A DNA stretch of 64,000 nt from NCBI RefSeq assembly GCF_000812875.1, contig NZ_JSYK01000003.1:62001-126000 (forward strand), in the 5' to 3' direction. Every line of letters starts with the position of its first letter. Positions within the stretch are counted from its first letter, which is position 1. Origin of the DNA: Kaistella solincola (GTDB lineage Bacteria; Bacteroidota; Bacteroidia; Flavobacteriales; Weeksellaceae). Below the pieces are notes generated by a model, which had not been told where the DNA came from, ran no database searches, and was given only the letters and a program-made list of their open reading frames with translations. This document shows positions 35,197-43,458 of this stretch, piece after piece. The translations under genes and the position numbers were made by a program.

Positions 35197-35754
35197 ATGT
35201 CAGATACACTTTCAAATATGCTCAAACTCGGGACAAAAGCTCCTTTTTTCGAACTTCCGAATCCGTCGCAAAGCAACGAAATTCAGTCGCTTGAAGATTT
35301 AAAAGGTGAAAAAGGAACTTTGGTATTTTTTATGTGTAACCATTGTCCGTTCGTTCTTCACGTCATCGATAAACTGGCGGAACTTTACGAAGATTATCAG
35401 GAACAGGGCATTGAATTTATCGCCATTAATTCAAATAATGCCGAAAAATATCCGGCTGATTCACCGGAAAAAATGATCGAATTTCAACACGAAAGAAAAT
35501 TTGATTTTCCGTATTTATATGATGAAAGTCAAGCAGTTGCAAAAGCGTACGACGCTGCCTGCACGCCGGACTTTTACTTTTTTGATGAAAAACTGGATTT
35601 GGTTTACCGCGGCCAAATGGACGATTCGCGGCCGGGAAATAACAAAGAAATTACCGGCGAAGATTTGGTAATCGCCTTTGAAAATCTTTTGGCTGGTGCG
35701 CCGCAGGAAGATTTCCAAAAACCAAGCATGGGCTGCAGTATTAAATGGAAATAG
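35197..35754 (+). CDS. Thioredoxin-like/peroxiredoxin family protein
   Basis: This 185-residue protein is of the AhpC/TSA-redoxin type. LVFFMCNHCPFVLHVIDKL carries a C-N-H-C redox pair in place of CxxC of classical thioredoxin, and YDAACTPDFYFFDEKL contains a third conserved cysteine and the cis-proline. The family is widely distributed and not well characterised. The gene is 4 nt from miaA and likely cotranscribed. Confidence 0.88.
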   Translation: MSDTLSNMLKLGTKAPFFELPNPSQSNEIQSLEDLKGEKGTLVFFMCNHCPFVLHVIDKLAELYEDYQEQGIEFIAINSNNAEKYPADSPEKMIEFQHERKFDFPYLYDESQAVAKAYDAACTPDFYFFDEKLDLVYRGQMDDSRPGNNKEITGEDLVIAFENLLAGAPQEDFQKPSMGCSIKWK

Positions 35755-35767
35755 CTTTAAAAAATTC

Positions 35768-35852
35768 AAAAAATTGCCCCTAAAACGGCGATTTTTTTAT
35801 TTTAAAAAGAGCATAGAATTAAAATTTTGCCCCAAATAACCCGGAATTTTTT
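35768..35852. repeat. Two AT-armed palindromic repeats
   Basis: AAAAAATTGCCCC TAAAA CGGCGATTTTTTT lies at 35768-35799, and AAAATTTTGCCCC AAATAA CCCGGAATTTTTT lies at 35821-35852. They lie between convergent genes. Confidence 0.65.
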
Positions 35853-35863
35853 AAATTTAAAAT

Positions 35864-35893
35864 AAAAGACAAAGCATAAACTTTGTCTTTTTT
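35864..35893. terminator. Bidirectional terminator between redoxin and MBL genes
   Basis: AAAAGACAAAG pairs with CTTTGTCTTTT around CATAAA. Confidence 0.8.
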
Positions 35894-35894
35894 A

Positions 35895-36533
35895 TTACCT
35901 GAAAAACGGATTATAACTTTTTTCAAAACCAATTGTTGTCGGATTTCCGTGACCGTTGAAAACCTGAGTTTCCGGATCAAGCACAAAAAGTTTATCGGAA
36001 ATGCTTTTTAACAATTGTTCCGCATCACCTTTATACAGATCGGTTCGGCCGATGCTTCCTTCGAAAAGCACGTCGCCGGAAACCAGAAATTTTTGCTCTT
36101 CAGAGTGAAATGTAATGCTTCCCGGCGAATGTCCCGGAACATGAAGAATATTAAATTCGTCACTTCCGAGGCTGATTTTTTCGCTTTCTTGCAAATATGA
36201 TATTTCACCTTCAAAAGGCTTAAAGAAAAACCCAAAACGATTCGCGTCCATCGGATTTCGGTCCAGGATTTCTTTTTCAATTTCATGCATCAAAACCGGA
36301 ACTTGGTACAAATCATACATTTTCTGCAAACCCAAAACGTGGTCGATATGTGCGTGCGTCAATAAAATATTCTGAATTTTCAGCTCTTTTTCCTCGATAA
36401 ATTTCTTTAAAACTTCCGTTTCCTTTTCCGCGAAATTTCCCGGATCAATGATAAACGCCTGCTTTTTATCATTAAAAACAACGTACGTATTTTCAGAAAA
36501 CGGATTGAAAACAAAAGACTGAATCTGCAACAT
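35895..36533 (-). CDS. MBL fold metallo-hydrolase (glyoxalase II-like)
   Basis: This 212-residue metallo-beta-lactamase-fold hydrolase has ILLTHAHIDHVLGLQ (HxHxDH motif), HVPGHSPGSITFHS (third His), VSGDVLFEGSIGRTDL (bridging Asp) and FNGHGNPTTIGFE (last His). This pattern is that of hydroxyacylglutathione hydrolase-like proteins, but the substrate is not determined. A minus-strand TAACTTTG at 36550-36557 provides the promoter. Confidence 0.93.
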   Translation of the reverse strand: MLQIQSFVFNPFSENTYVVFNDKKQAFIIDPGNFAEKETEVLKKFIEEKELKIQNILLTHAHIDHVLGLQKMYDLYQVPVLMHEIEKEILDRNPMDANRFGFFFKPFEGEISYLQESEKISLGSDEFNILHVPGHSPGSITFHSEEQKFLVSGDVLFEGSIGRTDLYKGDAEQLLKSISDKLFVLDPETQVFNGHGNPTTIGFEKSYNPFFR

Positions 36534-36549
36534 AAAACTGGATTTTCTA

Positions 36550-36557
36550 CAAAGTTA
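36550..36557 (-). promoter_or_regulatory. MBL hydrolase promoter -7 box
   Basis: TAACTTTG on the minus strand lies 16 nt before the start codon. Confidence 0.6.
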
Positions 36558-36667
36558 AACGCTAAATTCAAATTAAAAAATTCTGCACGCTACAATAACT
36601 TTCGCTTTCTGCTGTTTAGCAAATATCACCAAAAATATAACTGCTTAAAATTATTTATCTTCGTACA

Positions 36668-37879
36668 ATGAAATTTTTCCACCTTTTTTTATTGCTTTTT
36701 GGGTCGCTTTTATTTGCGCAGGATATCCGCAGCATACAGCTTTTCAATCCGCAAACAAACGACGAAACGGGGGTCATTGGTTTTAATGAACAGTTGATTT
36801 TACGTTTTGATGATTTTTCGAATTCCAGCACGATTTACCGCTACATGATAAAGCATTTCGACAGAAATTGGCAGGAAGACAACCTTTTTTTTACAGAATT
36901 TGCCAACGGCAGTTTAAACGGCTTAATCGACCAGTTTCAGTATTCATTCAACACTTTGCAACCGTATACGCATTATTCTTTAACCTTTCCGAACGAAAAA
37001 ATTCAGCCTAAAATCTCCGGAAATTTCAAATTGATTGTTTACCAGAATTCTCCGGAAAAACCACTTTTTACCAAGAGATTTTCTGTGGTGGAAAACGGCG
37101 CAAATGTCGCGCTGAATATTTCCCGGACTTCCGACATCAGAAATAAAATGGTGAACCAAAGGGTGGAAGTGCAGGCAATTGGTAACGGTTCTTCGATGAA
37201 TTCAAACCTCAATTCGCTTTCCATCAACGTGCTTCAAAATAACAATTATGAAACCGGAATTTACAATCAGAAACCCAGCTCAACGTTAGGAAATAAGGTG
37301 CTTTTTCAGCAAATGAATTTGGCTTTTCCGGGAAATAATGAGTTCTATTATTTCGATAACAAAAACATGAATCAGCCGTTCGATATGGTGGCGCAAACCG
37401 AAACGCTGGAAGGTGTAAATTACACGTATCTGCATCCAGTTTGGGCTTTTCCGCTGAATTACCAATATCAGCCGGACGTGAACGGTGCTTTTTATTTCCG
37501 ACGAAATGATCTTGGCATCGAAAGAAACGCCGACAAAGAAGCCGATTATTCCTGGGTTTATTTTGCCTTGGATTCTGAAAAAACCGACAAAGAAATATTC
37601 GTTTTAGGAGCTTTCAATGACTATCTGCCGAGCAAGGAAAACCAAATGTTCTACGATGAAGTTTCAAAAAAATACCTCGCAAAAATCTATTTAAAACAAG
37701 GTTTTTACAATTATATTTTGGCCACAAAAAATCCCGATAATTCGCTAAATTTTGGCGAAATCAACGGTAATTTCTGGCAAACCGAAAATTTGTATCAGGC
37801 TTTTCTGTATTACACGCCTTTCGGCAGAAACTACGATGGTTTGCTGGGCTACGGAGAATTTCGCGCGGCAAGAAACTAA
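36668..37879 (+). CDS. Type IX secretion system plug protein (DUF5103)
   Basis: This 403-residue secreted protein has a signal peptide (KFFHLFLLLFGSLLFAQ) and the DUF5103 core. That core includes QLFNPQTNDETGVIGFNEQL (part), YRYMIKHFDRNWQEDNLFF and FPLNYQYQPDVNGAFYFRRND. The family includes the plug that closes the periplasmic face of the SprA translocon when no PorV-bound substrate is engaged. It indicates a functional T9SS in this organism. It is monocistronic; a -7-like TATCTTCG lies at 36657-36664. Confidence 0.88.
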   Translation: MKFFHLFLLLFGSLLFAQDIRSIQLFNPQTNDETGVIGFNEQLILRFDDFSNSSTIYRYMIKHFDRNWQEDNLFFTEFANGSLNGLIDQFQYSFNTLQPYTHYSLTFPNEKIQPKISGNFKLIVYQNSPEKPLFTKRFSVVENGANVALNISRTSDIRNKMVNQRVEVQAIGNGSSMNSNLNSLSINVLQNNNYETGIYNQKPSSTLGNKVLFQQMNLAFPGNNEFYYFDNKNMNQPFDMVAQTETLEGVNYTYLHPVWAFPLNYQYQPDVNGAFYFRRNDLGIERNADKEADYSWVYFALDSEKTDKEIFVLGAFNDYLPSKENQMFYDEVSKKYLAKIYLKQGFYNYILATKNPDNSLNFGEINGNFWQTENLYQAFLYYTPFGRNYDGLLGYGEFRAARN

Positions 37880-37909
37880 AAATTCGGGGCAAATCACCCC
37901 GAATTTTTT
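37878..37909. terminator. Bidirectional terminator between plug and hemH
   Basis: AAATTCGGGG pairs with CCCCGAATTT around CAAATCA, flanked by A and T runs. Confidence 0.85.
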
Positions 37910-37938
37910 AATTTTCTAAATGCAAATATTTGGCTCTT

Positions 37939-38967
37939 TCAGACCAAATAAAATTCATTAAGTTTTTCTTCACACAAAGTTTTCACCACTTCAATCCAGC
38001 GGTCTTCATCGTTCAAACAGGGAATATAGTGGAAATTTTCACCACCTCCGTGTAGAAACTGCTCTTTGCCTTCCACGGAAATTTCTTCCAGCGTTTCCAA
38101 ACAATCCGACACAAAAGCCGGACAAACAATCGCCAGATTTTTTATGCCTTTTTTGCCCAAACTTTCCAGGGTTTCATCGGTGTATGGCTCCATCCATTTG
38201 TCGTTTCCCAAACGCGACTGGAAGGTTACCATCACTTTTTCTTTCGGTAAATCCAGTTTTTTAATAACTTCTTCGGTCACTTTAAAACACTGGTGACGAT
38301 AGCAAAACTGATGACTCGGGTTTTGATCGCGCGAACAGCAATCGTTTAGGTTACAGGTATTTGTAGGATCGGTTTTATAAATATGCCGCTCCGGCACGCC
38401 GTGATAGGAGAATTGCAGCGCATCGAAATTTTTCGGAAGTTTTTCACGGATACTTTCCGCGAGACAATCAATATAAATTTCGCGGTTATAAAACGGCTGA
38501 ATATAATTGATCTTAATGTCGGGGAAATGTTTTTTGCGAACTTCCTCGGCTTTGTCGATCACCGTTTCCGTCGTGCTCATCGCGTACTGCGGATAAAGCG
38601 GGAAAAGCACAATTTCGGTCACGCCTTGGTCGGTAAGTTTGCGGATTCCCGTTTCTATGCTGGGTTCCGCATAGCGCATCCCAATTTCTACCGGCACTTT
38701 GACCATTTTTTCGAGTTTTTTCTTAATCCTTTCGGTGATGAAAATCAGCGGAGAACCTTCGTCCGTCCACACGGTTTTGTAGGCTTCCGCAGATTTCTTC
38801 GGTCGCGTGTTCAAAATGATGCCGCGCACCAGCAAAGTCCGGAAAAACCAGCGGTAATCAATCACTTTCTCATCCATTAAAAACTCATCCAGATACTCCT
38901 TTACATCCTCAACTTTCGTCGATTTCGGAGACCCGAGGTTCACAAGTAAAATTCCTTTTTTAGACAT
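37939..38967 (-). CDS. hemH: Ferrochelatase with cysteine-rich insertion
   Basis: HemH inserts ferrous iron into protoporphyrin IX (or coproporphyrin III) in the last steps of haem synthesis. The 342-residue protein has ILLVNLGSPKS at the start, the metal-binding His189 in FSYHGVPERH, and the distal Glu-containing segment SDCLETLEEI. Directly after the active His lies an insertion with cysteines 205, 210, 211, 222 and 227 (CNLNDCC and CYRHQC). Internal cysteine motifs of this kind hold a [2Fe-2S] cluster in some bacterial ferrochelatases, so a cluster is plausible here. The ATG lies 17 nt before a repeat element. Confidence 0.95.
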   Translation of the reverse strand: MSKKGILLVNLGSPKSTKVEDVKEYLDEFLMDEKVIDYRWFFRTLLVRGIILNTRPKKSAEAYKTVWTDEGSPLIFITERIKKKLEKMVKVPVEIGMRYAEPSIETGIRKLTDQGVTEIVLFPLYPQYAMSTTETVIDKAEEVRKKHFPDIKINYIQPFYNREIYIDCLAESIREKLPKNFDALQFSYHGVPERHIYKTDPTNTCNLNDCCSRDQNPSHQFCYRHQCFKVTEEVIKKLDLPKEKVMVTFQSRLGNDKWMEPYTDETLESLGKKGIKNLAIVCPAFVSDCLETLEEISVEGKEQFLHGGGENFHYIPCLNDEDRWIEVVKTLCEEKLNEFYLV

Positions 38968-38987
38968 TTATTTTTTTATTTGGGCGC

Positions 38988-39076
38988 CTTTTTCCGCCTT
39001 CCACTCCCGCTTTTTTATAATTTCCGCTCCGCTTCAATTATAAAAAGAGCTCCGTTCAAGTCGGGGCGCAGCACAC
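38988..39076. repeat. GC-rich structured intergenic repeat, copy 2
   Basis: The element contains TTTTTCCGCCTTCCACTCCCG, shortened here as TTCCACTCCCG, then CTTTTTTATAATT paired with AATTATAAAAAG around a GC-rich loop. It ends AGCTCCGTTCAAGTCGGGGC. Its ends (ACTCCCG ... TCGGGGC) match copy 1 at 34155-34236, while the central stem differs. Confidence 0.6.
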
Positions 39077-39085
39077 ATTTTATTT

Positions 39086-39117
39086 AAAAATTACCGGCTT
39101 TTTTGGCAAATTTTTCC
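39086..39117. repeat. AT-armed palindromic repeat
   Basis: AAAAATTACCGGC TTTTT TGGCAAATTTTTCC. Confidence 0.65.
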
Positions 39118-39158
39118 ACTTTCCAATTCCCACCATCAGCTATCAACCGTCAACTGAT

Positions 39159-40040
39159 CTAACCATTCACCGCTTCCACTTTTTCCACCAGTTCAGGTAC
39201 AAACTGTTTCAAAAGATTTTCAATTCCGCCTTTCAGCGTCGCGGTAGAACTTGGGCAGCCGGAACACGCGCCTTGTAAAAGCATTTTCGCGGTTTTGGTT
39301 TCCGCGTCGTATTCCATCAAAGAAATTTTTCCGCCGTCACCAGCTACTGCCGGAGCTACATATTCATCCAAAATATCAGAAATTTTCTGTTCCGTTTCGG
39401 TGTATTCGCGTTTTGCTACGGTCGCTGCGGCTGGACTTTCATGTTTTTGCGCTGCAGTTTTCGAAACTTCACCACCATTTTGCAGGTAATTCGCTACGAA
39501 ATCGCGCACGGTCACCATTACTTCGTGCCATTCTACGGACACATTTTTGGTCACCGCCACGAAATTATCGGAAATGAAAACTTCTCTCGCGAAGTTGAAT
39601 TCACCAAAAATGGCTTGTGCCAACGGCACTTCAGCAGCTTCCCTCGGAGATTTCACTTCGATAAAACCGTCAAGCAAAGGTTTGCTGGACACAAATTTCA
39701 TGACCATCGGATTCGGCGTCATTTCAGCGTACACCAAATATTCCTCAGAATTTTTTTGCTGGTAAATGCGTGGATTTTGGTGTAATTCATCTTCGATGAT
39801 ATGCTGTAACGGTTCCGCGACATTTTCCCAGTCCACGCCGTCCTGTTTTGCCACCGCGATAAAATTTGCGGTGATAAAGATGCGTTCAACGAAAGGATAT
39901 TTAAAAAGTTCGCGTGCTAAAGGTATTTCTGTAAAGTCTGAATCGCGGTCGAGTTCCAAAGAGCCGGGAATCAGGTTGTAATCTGCTACAAACTTCATCA
40001 CTTTTGGATTCTCAGTTGGTTCTATAATAATTTGTCTCAT
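39159..40040 (-). CDS. NifU family iron-sulfur scaffold with duplicated Nfu N-domain
   Basis: This 293-residue protein should carry and deliver Fe-S clusters. It has two consecutive Nfu N-terminal domains (residues ~1-95, EPTENPKVMKFVADYN, and ~100-190, MTPNPMVMKFVSSKP). A linker and a C-terminal NifU domain (~215-290) follow, with the cluster cysteines in GACSGCPSSTATLKGG. The duplication is a recurring Bacteroidota arrangement and differs from E. coli NfuA. A minus-strand TATTTTTG at 40063-40070 supports the start. Confidence 0.92.
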   Translation of the reverse strand: MRQIIIEPTENPKVMKFVADYNLIPGSLELDRDSDFTEIPLARELFKYPFVERIFITANFIAVAKQDGVDWENVAEPLQHIIEDELHQNPRIYQQKNSEEYLVYAEMTPNPMVMKFVSSKPLLDGFIEVKSPREAAEVPLAQAIFGEFNFAREVFISDNFVAVTKNVSVEWHEVMVTVRDFVANYLQNGGEVSKTAAQKHESPAAATVAKREYTETEQKISDILDEYVAPAVAGDGGKISLMEYDAETKTAKMLLQGACSGCPSSTATLKGGIENLLKQFVPELVEKVEAVNG

Positions 40041-40062
40041 TTAATTTGCTTAAATTTGAGTA

Positions 40063-40070
40063 CAAAAATA
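40063..40070 (-). promoter_or_regulatory. NifU-like gene promoter -7 box
   Basis: TATTTTTG on the minus strand lies 22 nt before the start codon at 40040. Confidence 0.55.
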
Positions 40071-40203
40071 GGGATTTAGAAGTTAGAAGCCGGCGGTTGA
40101 AATTAGATTTTATCAATTCGACATATATTTCTAAAATTCTAAAAATACCCAGTTTGAAACCAATTTATTATATTAACACATTTTGAAATTCCCAAATTGA
40201 ATT

Positions 40204-40740
40204 ATGGCAATTGTAAAAGAACTTTTAGGTAAAAAACCGGTAATCGGTGCTGATACTTTTTTAGCGGAAACCGCAACCATAATCGGCGACGTCACCATGG
40301 GAACGGAATGCAGCATTTGGTATAACGCCGTGGTTCGCGGCGATGTGCATTACATCAAAATGGGTGATAAGGTGAATGTTCAGGACAATGTGATGTTGCA
40401 CTGCACTTATGAAAAATTCCCGCTGAATATAGGCAATAATGTTTCGATTGGTCACAATGCTATTGTTCACGGCTGCACGATTCATGACAATGTGCTGATC
40501 GGTATGGGCGCCATTGTGATGGATGATTGCTTGGTTGAAAGCAACTCCATTGTTGGTGCTGGTTCTGTGGTTACGCAGGGTACGCACATTAAATCCGGTG
40601 AAGTTTGGGCTGGCGCACCGGCGAGAAAAATCAAAGATATTTCCGCGGATTTGCTGGAAGGTGAAGTCAACCGTATTGCAAACAATTACGTGAAATATTC
40701 TTCCTGGTATAAAGACCCGGAAAAATACCCTGCTATTTAG
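40204..40740 (+). CDS. Gamma carbonic anhydrase family protein
   Basis: This 178-residue left-handed beta-helix protein is of the PaaY/YrdA type. Hexapeptide repeats run through most of the chain. The metal-binding histidines appear in MLHCTYE, IGHNAIVHGC, and the neighbouring NAVVRGDVHYIKMGDKVNVQDN (part). The repeats are followed by a C-terminal helix (NRIANNYVKYSSWYKD). Members bind zinc or iron and some are carbonic anhydrases, but activity of this one is unproven. It is divergent from the nfu-like gene. Confidence 0.93.
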   Translation: MAIVKELLGKKPVIGADTFLAETATIIGDVTMGTECSIWYNAVVRGDVHYIKMGDKVNVQDNVMLHCTYEKFPLNIGNNVSIGHNAIVHGCTIHDNVLIGMGAIVMDDCLVESNSIVGAGSVVTQGTHIKSGEVWAGAPARKIKDISADLLEGEVNRIANNYVKYSSWYKDPEKYPAI

Positions 40741-40748
40741 GCAATTTT

Positions 40749-41201
40749 TTACTGAACAACTTCAACATCACTTTTAACCAAAACCGCTTTGCCGTTTTCG
40801 CAGCGAATTCCGGCTGGTGGCGGTACCATTGCGCAGTCAGACATCAGCTGATATTTTTTGTTAAATTCATCCTGGCGCGCCGTAAAAGTTTTTATTTTTT
40901 CCAAAATTTCGTCTTCCATTTTAATGGGATACGCGATGTAAGAACTCGGTCCACCACAAGGTTTTGCACCAATAGGAGATGAGCGCCATTCTGCTGGATC
41001 AGTACAAATTTCAATTCCCGCTAATGAATCAATTTCTTTTACTAAAACCGCCAGTCTTTCACGATCAAGCTGCTGGCTGTAATTGTTTTCAGGTTTCAGG
41101 GCGATGTCTTTTGGCAAAGTTTCCGGCGCTTTATCACCTTTTTTTGCTTTACAGGAAAAAAGTGTAAAAATGACGAGTGGAATATAAATAAGGTGTTTCA
41201 T
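40749..41201 (-). CDS. Hypothetical lipoprotein
   Basis: This protein of 150 residues has a lipoprotein signal (KHLIYIPLVIFTLFSC, Cys at residue 17) and a conserved-looking region GIEICTDPAEWRSSPIGAKPCGG with further cysteines (four after the lipobox), which could form disulfides. I know no function. Start 41201 is fixed by a minus-strand TATTTTTG at 41224-41231, which lies inside the longer open frame. Confidence 0.75.
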   Translation of the reverse strand: MKHLIYIPLVIFTLFSCKAKKGDKAPETLPKDIALKPENNYSQQLDRERLAVLVKEIDSLAGIEICTDPAEWRSSPIGAKPCGGPSSYIAYPIKMEDEILEKIKTFTARQDEFNKKYQLMSDCAMVPPPAGIRCENGKAVLVKSDVEVVQ

Positions 41202-41223
41202 GGTTTTCAGTTGGTGTAAAAAA

Positions 41224-41231
41224 CAAAAATA
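41224..41231 (-). promoter_or_regulatory. Lipoprotein gene promoter -7 box
   Basis: TATTTTTG on the minus strand lies 22 nt before the start codon. Confidence 0.55.
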
Positions 41232-41290
41232 GCAATTTTTCAATTAAACTAAAACGCGGCTTTTGCTTCGGAGAGTCGGGGCAATTTGCT

Positions 41291-41298
41291 TAAATTTG
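41291..41298 (+). promoter_or_regulatory. PIF1-like helicase promoter -7 box, near-leaderless
   Basis: TAAATTTG ends 4 nt before the ATG at 41303. Confidence 0.55.
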
Positions 41299-41302
41299 GC
41301 AC

Positions 41303-43423
41303 ATGAATGAATCGCTGTTTAATTTAGCTGAACACACGAACCGCACTATTTTTCTTACCGGAAAAGCCGGAACCGGAAAAACCACTTTCCTGAATGATTT
41401 TGTAAAAAAAACACAGAAAAAACACATCGTGGTTGCACCAACCGGAATTGCGGCGATCAACGCGGGCGGCGTTACCATTCATTCCATGTTTGGGTTGCCG
41501 CTGCGGACATTTATTCCGACAACCGACCGGATCGACAGTAATTTGGGAAATAATATTGCCGATTTAATGCAGCATTTCAAATACCGGAAAGACAAGTTGA
41601 AGCTGTTGCGCGAAATAGAAATCATTATTATCGATGAAGTTTCCATGTTACGCGCTGATGTGCTTGATATGATGGATTTTTCACTGCGCTCCGTCCGTAG
41701 AAATCAGCAAAAATTCGGCGGTGTTCAGATGCTTTTTATCGGAGATTTGTACCAGCTTCCCCCGGTGGTTCGCGACGAACATTTTTTATCTAAATATTAT
41801 AAATCACCGTTTTTCTTTGAAAGTTATGCTTTGAAAGAAATGCCGTTGATCACAATAGAACTTACCACCGTTTACCGCCAGAAAGATGAAAAGTTTCTGG
41901 ACATTCTAAACGACATCCGCGATGGTGAAGTTGGTGACATCGATTTTGAAACACTGAATTCCAGATATTTACCCGATTTCGAACCGACAGACGAACCTTA
42001 TGTTTATTTGACTTCGCATAACCGGATGGCGGACGAAATTAACCAGAAAAAGCTGCAGGAACTGAAAGGAAAACCGTATTTCTATTCCGCGGATATTACC
42101 GGAAATTTCAATGAAAACCAATATCCGAATGAAGAGGAACTTCAGCTGAAAGTCGGCGCACAGGTCATGTTTATTCGAAATGATGCCAGCGCAGATAAAA
42201 AATATTTTAACGGAAAACTCGCGGAAATCATGAGTTTAGACGAAAAGGAAATCACCGTTCTCATTGATGGTGATGACGAAGTTTTCACCTTAAAAAAGGA
42301 AACCTGGGAGCAAAAAAAATACGGTTTGGATGCCCAAAAAAATATTACTGAAAATGTGTTGGGGAGCTTTCAGCAATATCCGATCCGGCTCGCCTGGGCG
42401 GTAACAATTCACAAATCGCAGGGTTTAACTTTCGACAGGTTGATTATTGATGCCGGAAAATCCTTTGCTTCCGGTCAGGTTTATGTGGCGCTTTCGCGCT
42501 GTCGCACGCTGGAAGGAATTGTTTTAAAATCGAAAATCACTCCGAATGTTATTTTCGCGGACCGCCGCGTTTCGCAATTTCAGGATGAAACCAATGCAAA
42601 TGAGAAAGTGGAAGAAATTCTGCAGGCTGAAAAATATGATTACAGCATTAAAAAAGTCATCCGAAGTCTGGATTGTTTGTGGTTCCGGCATTCGCTTGAA
42701 ACCTGGTATCAATCCACAAAAACCAGCAAAGCACTCGACAAAAATAAAGCGACTTATCTCTACCAAACTTTAAAACCGAAGATTGAAAATTTCGCTGCGG
42801 TTTACCAGAAATTTGAAAAAATTATGGTTCAGAAGAACCAAAAATTTATTCAGGGCGAGGAAGATTGGGCTGAAATCGAAACAAAAGCAAAAGGCGCCGT
42901 TAATTTCTTTTTTACGAAAGTGAATTTGGAAATTTTTCAACCGCTTTTGGACTTTTATTCTGAAAATAAAGGCACAAAAGGTTTGAAACAGTATAATGAA
43001 GATTTTCGCGTTTTTCTCGATGATCTCGAGGATTATCTGAATGATTTAAAAAAAGTTCACCTTCTGGAAAAACCACTTTTCAATACCGAAAACAACGTTG
43101 CTATTTCGACAAAAGTAGCTAAGATTCCGTCGCACATCCTGACTTTTCAGCTTTTTGAAAGCGGAAAAACCATTCCGGAAGTGGCGAAAGAACGCGGTCT
43201 GGTTCCGGAAACCATTTATGGACATTTAGCAAAATTCGCGGAGCAGGGTTTACTCGATGTTTCCAGGATTTTTGCCAAAGAAAAGATCAAAATTTTCGAA
43301 AATGAATTCAAACAAAACCAGTTCGACTCGCTGAACGAATGGAAAAAAGCGTTACCTAATGACTTTGAGTTTAATGAAATCCGTTTGCTACTGAATCACT
43401 TTTTACACAAAAGTGGTCAGTAG
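41303..43423 (+). CDS. PIF1-like helicase with C-terminal helix-turn-helix
   Basis: This 706-residue superfamily 1B helicase resembles PIF1, which resolves G-quadruplexes and R-loops in other systems. LTGKAGTGKTTF (Walker A, residues ~19-30), IIIIDEVSMLRAD (motif II), FIGDLYQLPPVV (motif III) and TIHKSQGLTFDRLIID (motif V) are clear. After about residue 440 there is a long helical region, and near 615-655 an HTH_40-type domain (LFESGKTIPEVAKERGL, PETIYGHLAKF) like that at the end of RecQ. This fusion is known in Bacteroidota. The ATG lies 4 nt after the -7 box. Confidence 0.92.
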   Translation: MNESLFNLAEHTNRTIFLTGKAGTGKTTFLNDFVKKTQKKHIVVAPTGIAAINAGGVTIHSMFGLPLRTFIPTTDRIDSNLGNNIADLMQHFKYRKDKLKLLREIEIIIIDEVSMLRADVLDMMDFSLRSVRRNQQKFGGVQMLFIGDLYQLPPVVRDEHFLSKYYKSPFFFESYALKEMPLITIELTTVYRQKDEKFLDILNDIRDGEVGDIDFETLNSRYLPDFEPTDEPYVYLTSHNRMADEINQKKLQELKGKPYFYSADITGNFNENQYPNEEELQLKVGAQVMFIRNDASADKKYFNGKLAEIMSLDEKEITVLIDGDDEVFTLKKETWEQKKYGLDAQKNITENVLGSFQQYPIRLAWAVTIHKSQGLTFDRLIIDAGKSFASGQVYVALSRCRTLEGIVLKSKITPNVIFADRRVSQFQDETNANEKVEEILQAEKYDYSIKKVIRSLDCLWFRHSLETWYQSTKTSKALDKNKATYLYQTLKPKIENFAAVYQKFEKIMVQKNQKFIQGEEDWAEIETKAKGAVNFFFTKVNLEIFQPLLDFYSENKGTKGLKQYNEDFRVFLDDLEDYLNDLKKVHLLEKPLFNTENNVAISTKVAKIPSHILTFQLFESGKTIPEVAKERGLVPETIYGHLAKFAEQGLLDVSRIFAKEKIKIFENEFKQNQFDSLNEWKKALPNDFEFNEIRLLLNHFLHKSGQ

Positions 43424-43451
43424 TCAGTAAATCAGTAGTCAGTAATCAGTC
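43415..43451. repeat. AGTCAGTA/AATCAGT simple repeat
   Basis: The 3' end of the helicase gene and the gap after it consist of five imperfect TCAGTA words. The stop codon lies inside the repeat. Confidence 0.6.
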
Positions 43452-43458
43452 GAATTTT

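Noticed and set aside
38383-38880. 165-codon frame antisense to hemH
   Set aside because: It lies wholly within the conserved ferrochelatase gene; its His/Phe-rich composition is that of an antisense shadow.
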